DNA of 64,000 bases. It comes from Hydrogenophaga sp. (GTDB lineage: Bacteria; Pseudomonadota; Gammaproteobacteria; Burkholderiales; Burkholderiaceae_C). Each line of letters begins with the position of its first letter. Position 1 is the first letter of the stretch. The translations under genes were made by a program, and so were the position numbers. The stretch covers positions 1 through 64,000 of the forward strand of contig NZ_JAHVAB010000058.1 in assembly GCF_019264445.1 (NCBI RefSeq). The letters are read 5' to 3'. Shown here one piece after another: positions 61,219 to 64,000 of this stretch. The notes under the pieces were generated by a model. That model worked only from the letters and a program-made list of their open reading frames with translations, did not search any database and had not been told where the DNA came from.

Positions 61219-62160
61219 TCAGCGGCGCCCCGGCTTGGGGCGCCAGGGTTCTGTGCCCAGCGACTGCGCCAAGTGGGCCTGCAACAGCGCGATGCGGCGA
61301 GGGACCACCGCTCGCCAGGGGGCCAGCCAGTGGATGTCGGCGTCCTGCTGGCTCCAGTCGGGCAGCACCCGCACCAGCTGCCCTGTCTGCAGCGCTTCTT
61401 CGATGTCCCACAGGCTGCGCAGCATGATGCCGTGTCCTGCAAGGCACCAGTCGCGCACGAGCTCCCCTGAGTTGCTGGAAAGCGCACCGCCCACGGGCAC
61501 GTGCTTGATCTGCGTGTCCCCCTTGGCCTGCAGCCGCCAGTGGTCAAAGCGCCGCCCTGGTGCTTCGCCGTTTTCCCTCACCACCAGGCAACTGTGGTTG
61601 ACCAACGCCTGCAAGCTGTCGGGTGTGCCGCGGCGCTGCAGGTAAGCGGGTGTGGCCACCAGCACGCGCTGATTGGTCGCCAGCCGGCGCGACACCCACT
61701 CGGCGGCGCGTTCGGTGGGGGCATCCCACAGCCAGATGGCCGCATCTAAGCCTTCCACGGCAAGGTCGGGCAGTTGCTCGGTGAGTTGCAGTTGCACTTG
61801 CGTGCCCGGATACCTTGCCTGAAACGCGGCGAGCGCGGGCCCGACCCACAGCCGGCCGAAGCCGAAGGTGGCCGCCAGGCGGATCGGCCCCGCCGGCTCT
61901 GCCTGACGCTCGCGCAATTCCGTCTCGACTTCTTCGAACGCGCGCAGCAGATGCACCGCGCGTTCGCACAGCGTGTCACCCTCGGCAGTGGGGCTCACGC
62001 GGCGGGTTGTCCGCTGGAACAACCGCAAGCCCAGCCGTTCTTCCAGCGATGCGAGGCGCTTGGTCACGGCCGAGGGCGCCACGCGCAGCGCACGAGCGGC
62101 CGTCACCAGACTGCCGTGCTGCCGCACAGCCAACACAAGCTCGAGATCGGCGCGGTCCAA
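61219..62160 (-). CDS. LysR family transcriptional regulator
   Basis: This 313-residue LysR regulator opens with DRADLELVLAVRQHGSLVTA and the recognition helix ALRVAPSAVTKRLASLEE. The effector domain includes AATFGFGRLWVGPALAAF. It is divergent from a dehalogenase-like hydrolase and dehydrogenase pair and probably controls them, with a palindrome between. Its stop abuts the EamA stop. Confidence 0.93.
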   Translation of the reverse strand: MDRADLELVLAVRQHGSLVTAARALRVAPSAVTKRLASLEERLGLRLFQRTTRRVSPTAEGDTLCERAVHLLRAFEEVETELRERQAEPAGPIRLAATFGFGRLWVGPALAAFQARYPGTQVQLQLTEQLPDLAVEGLDAAIWLWDAPTERAAEWVSRRLATNQRVLVATPAYLQRRGTPDSLQALVNHSCLVVRENGEAPGRRFDHWRLQAKGDTQIKHVPVGGALSSNSGELVRDWCLAGHGIMLRSLWDIEEALQTGQLVRVLPDWSQQDADIHWLAPWRAVVPRRIALLQAHLAQSLGTEPWRPKPGRR

Positions 62161-62175
62161 TTGTTTCCCTTTGAG

Positions 62176-62195
62176 AATTAATCAATTGCTTAATT
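62176..62195. promoter_or_regulatory. AT-rich palindrome between LysR and hydrolase genes
   Basis: AATTAATCAATTGCTTAATT is a 20-bp palindrome with one mismatched pair, in an otherwise GC-rich genome and exactly in the 65-bp divergent region. It fits a LysR-type T-N11-A site. Confidence 0.65.
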
Positions 62196-62225
62196 ATTGC
62201 CGCGATGCGAGCTATGCTGGCGCCC

Positions 62226-63122
62226 ATGTTGAGTGCATTTCCATCCCATCCGGTACAGCGCAATGGCGTGACCCTGCACACGCGCATCGGTGGCGAGGGG
62301 CCTGCGTTGCTGCTGCTTCACGGTCATCCGCAAAGCATGGCCATGTGGCACCGGGTCGCCCCTGCGCTGGCCCGGCATTTCACGCTGGTGTTGATGGACC
62401 TGCGCGGCTACGGCGACTCCGCCCGACCGAGCGCCGACGCCGCCCACCTCAACTACAGCAAGCGCGAGATGGCGCTGGATGCCTTGGCCGTCATGGCGCA
62501 CCACGGGTTCGCGCACTTTGACGTGCTTGCCCACGATCGCGGCGCGCGCGTGGCGCACCGGCTTGCGGCAGACCACCCGGCCGCCGTGCGCCGCCTGATG
62601 CTGCTTGACATCGCGCCCACGCTGGCCATGTACGCGCAGACGGGCGAGGCCTTTGCGCGCGCTTACTGGCACTGGTTCTTTCTCATCCAGCCTTCGCCGT
62701 TGCCCGAAGCGCTGATCGACGCCGACCCAGCGCGCTATGTGCGCAGCGTCATGGGGAGCCGGCACGCGGGCCTGGGTGCGTTTGATCCGGGGGCGCTGGC
62801 CGAATACGAGCGCTGTGCTGTTCAGCCTGGCACGGCCGTTGCCATTTGCGAGGACTACCGCGCCAGTGCCAGCGTCGATCTTGATCACGACCGCGCAGAC
62901 ATCGCCGCCGACCGACGGCTGCCGCAGCCGTTGCGCGTCCTCTGGGGCGAACATGCCACGGTGGCGCGTTGCTTCGATGTGCTGGCGCTCTGGCGCGAGC
63001 GCGCTGCCAACGTGACCGGCCGCAGCCTGCCGTGTGGTCACTACATGGCGGAAGAAGCGCCTGAGCAGCTGTCTGCCGAAGCCCTGTCATTTTTCCAATC
63101 TGATTCGAAGGAACAACCATGA
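62226..63122 (+). CDS. Alpha/beta hydrolase, haloacetate dehalogenase-like
   Basis: This 298-residue hydrolase has LLLLHGHPQSMAMWH (oxyanion), DLRGYGDSARP, a nucleophile elbow VLAHDRGARVAHRL with Asp as nucleophile, and a catalytic His in CGHYMAEEAPE. An Asp nucleophile and HDRG motif are typical of fluoroacetate/haloacetate dehalogenases and epoxide hydrolases. ATGs at 62205 and 62214 are possible, but 62226 follows TATGCT by 7 nt and gives the family N-terminus. Its stop overlaps the next gene's ATG. Confidence 0.88.
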   Translation: MLSAFPSHPVQRNGVTLHTRIGGEGPALLLLHGHPQSMAMWHRVAPALARHFTLVLMDLRGYGDSARPSADAAHLNYSKREMALDALAVMAHHGFAHFDVLAHDRGARVAHRLAADHPAAVRRLMLLDIAPTLAMYAQTGEAFARAYWHWFFLIQPSPLPEALIDADPARYVRSVMGSRHAGLGAFDPGALAEYERCAVQPGTAVAICEDYRASASVDLDHDRADIAADRRLPQPLRVLWGEHATVARCFDVLALWRERAANVTGRSLPCGHYMAEEAPEQLSAEALSFFQSDSKEQP

Positions 63123-64000
63123 GCAAACACCGCATCGCCGTCATCGCCGGAGACGGTATCGGCACCGAAGTCATGCCGGAAGGCATTCGCGTTCTGGAGG
63201 CTGCCGCCACGAAGTTCGGCATTGACCTGCAATTCGACCACTTTGACTTCTCCAGCTGCGCGTATTTCGAACGCCACGGCAAGATGCTGCCCGACGACTG
63301 GAAAGCCCGGATCGGTGGGCACGACGCGATCTACTTTGGCGCGGTGGGCTGGCCTGACAAGGTGCCCGACCACATTTCGCTCTGGGGCTCACTGCTGATG
63401 TTTCGCCGCGAGTTCGACCAGTACGTCAACATCCGGCCCGCCCGCCTCATGCCCGGTGTCACGGCACCTGTCGTGCGCCGCGATGGCAGCCCGCGCGCTC
63501 CTGGCGAGATCGACATGGTCATCGTGCGCGAGAACACCGAAGGCGAATACTCCAGCATTGGCGGGCGCATGTATGCAGGCACCGACCGCGAGATCGTGGT
63601 GCAGGAAACGGTGATGTCGCGCATCGGCGTGGACCGCGTTCTGCGCCACGCATTCGAGGTGGCACGCTCGCGGCCGAAGAAGCACCTGACGAGTGCCACC
63701 AAATCCAACGGTATCGCGATCACCATGCCGTACTGGGACGAGCGCGTGGCTGAAATGGCCAAGGAGTATCCGGATGTCAAGGTGGACAAGTTCCACATCG
63801 ACATCCTCACTGCGCACTTCGTGCAGCGGCCTGACTTCTTCGATGTCGTGGTCGGCAGCAATCTGTTTGGCGACATCCTCAGTGATCTCGGCCCAGCGTG
63901 TACCGGCACCATCGGCATTGCACCCAGCGCCAACCTCAATCCCACGCGTGAACACCCCTCGCTGTTCGAGCCGGTGCATGGCTCTGCGCCAGATATTGCA
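63119..64000 (+). CDS. Tartrate/isopropylmalate-type dehydrogenase (3' partial)
   Basis: This partial gene (294 residues, cut by the window end) encodes a beta-decarboxylating dehydrogenase of the isocitrate/isopropylmalate family. The start KHRIAVIAGDGIGTEVMPEG and the NIRPARLMPG, VIVRENTEGEYSSIGGRM and SNLFGDILSDLGP motifs match tartrate dehydrogenase/decarboxylase (TtuC/DmlA) best. The full length is usually about 360. It is coupled to the hydrolase gene by a four-base overlap, so both may serve one hydroxy-acid route under the LysR regulator. Confidence 0.92.
   Translation, partial: MSKHRIAVIAGDGIGTEVMPEGIRVLEAAATKFGIDLQFDHFDFSSCAYFERHGKMLPDDWKARIGGHDAIYFGAVGWPDKVPDHISLWGSLLMFRREFDQYVNIRPARLMPGVTAPVVRRDGSPRAPGEIDMVIVRENTEGEYSSIGGRMYAGTDREIVVQETVMSRIGVDRVLRHAFEVARSRPKKHLTSATKSNGIAITMPYWDERVAEMAKEYPDVKVDKFHIDILTAHFVQRPDFFDVVVGSNLFGDILSDLGPACTGTIGIAPSANLNPTREHPSLFEPVHGSAPDIA

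Noticed and set aside
1..64000. CRISPR array, insertion sequence, prophage or integrative element
   Set aside because: No regularly spaced repeats, transposase, integrase or phage genes were found; the only repeats are short dispersed palindromes.

Overview
This 64 kb window is high-GC, densely coded DNA with the gene content and order of a betaproteobacterium of the order Burkholderiales, most likely the family Comamonadaceae (Hydrogenophaga/Acidovorax-like). Indicators are the iscSUA-hscBA-fdx order, an arginine-type EF-P next to earP, a polyhydroxyalkanoate phasin, a Bug-family solute receptor, and a dispersed GC-rich intergenic repeat of the kind common in that family. The genus is an inference. 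No phage, insertion sequence, integrase or CRISPR array was seen, and no stretch over about 300 bases lacks a gene.

Layout. 1-5230: iron-sulfur assembly operon (iscS cut by the window edge, iscU, iscA, hscB, hscA, fdx) running into dnaQ. 5284-5400: a tRNA-Val(CAC) with a strong terminator. 5451-6653: a degenerate HD-GYP protein. 6670-21724: about 15 kb of genes all on the minus strand, forming two catabolic transcription units. The unit at 6670-14447 holds an [2Fe-2S] reductase, a cytosine-deaminase-like amidohydrolase, a creatininase-family hydrolase, an NMT1/THI5-type ABC importer, an FAD oxidase and a RidA protein. It lies behind a RutR-like TetR regulator and a RutR-like operator. The unit at 15382-21724 holds a DadA-like FAD oxidoreductase, ATP-dependent hydantoinase A and B, a Bug receptor and another RidA protein, and is divergent from a LysR regulator. 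Together they look like an uptake and degradation route for a cyclic ureide or amide such as a hydantoin, creatinine or pyrimidine. The substrate is not proven.

22813-30105: rhlE-type helicase, yciH, serB, mfd, ispD and ispF. 30139-33482: EnvZ/OmpR-like two-component pair, a small exported protein and a SIMPL protein. 33525-37552: SDR dehydrogenase, polyphosphate kinase 2, iron ABC receptor and patatin lipoprotein. 37754-41089: phasin with repeated putative PhaR sites, then an HDAC-like / thioesterase / nitroreductase operon and an FKBP. 41165-46165: NhaD-like antiporter, 2-hydroxyacid dehydrogenase, RmuC and an MFS transporter. 46178-53007: a complete RND tripartite efflux operon with its divergent AcrR-like repressor and an AcrR-type operator. 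53145-56488: LOG protein, a broken AEC carrier, efp and earP. 56568-64000: a hydrolase, uvrC, pgsA, an EamA exporter, a LysR with a divergent dehalogenase-like hydrolase, and a tartrate/isopropylmalate-type dehydrogenase cut by the window end.

The most notable signals are: the two-operon catabolic island with its RutR-type box; a 60-bp palindromic element inserted in frame in mfd; intergenic repeats read as N-terminal protein sequence in hyuA and in the outer-membrane efflux gene; paired 17-bp repeats flanking the phasin promoter; and a recurring -10-like hexamer 7-8 nt upstream of ATG in several genes, suggesting leaderless transcripts.
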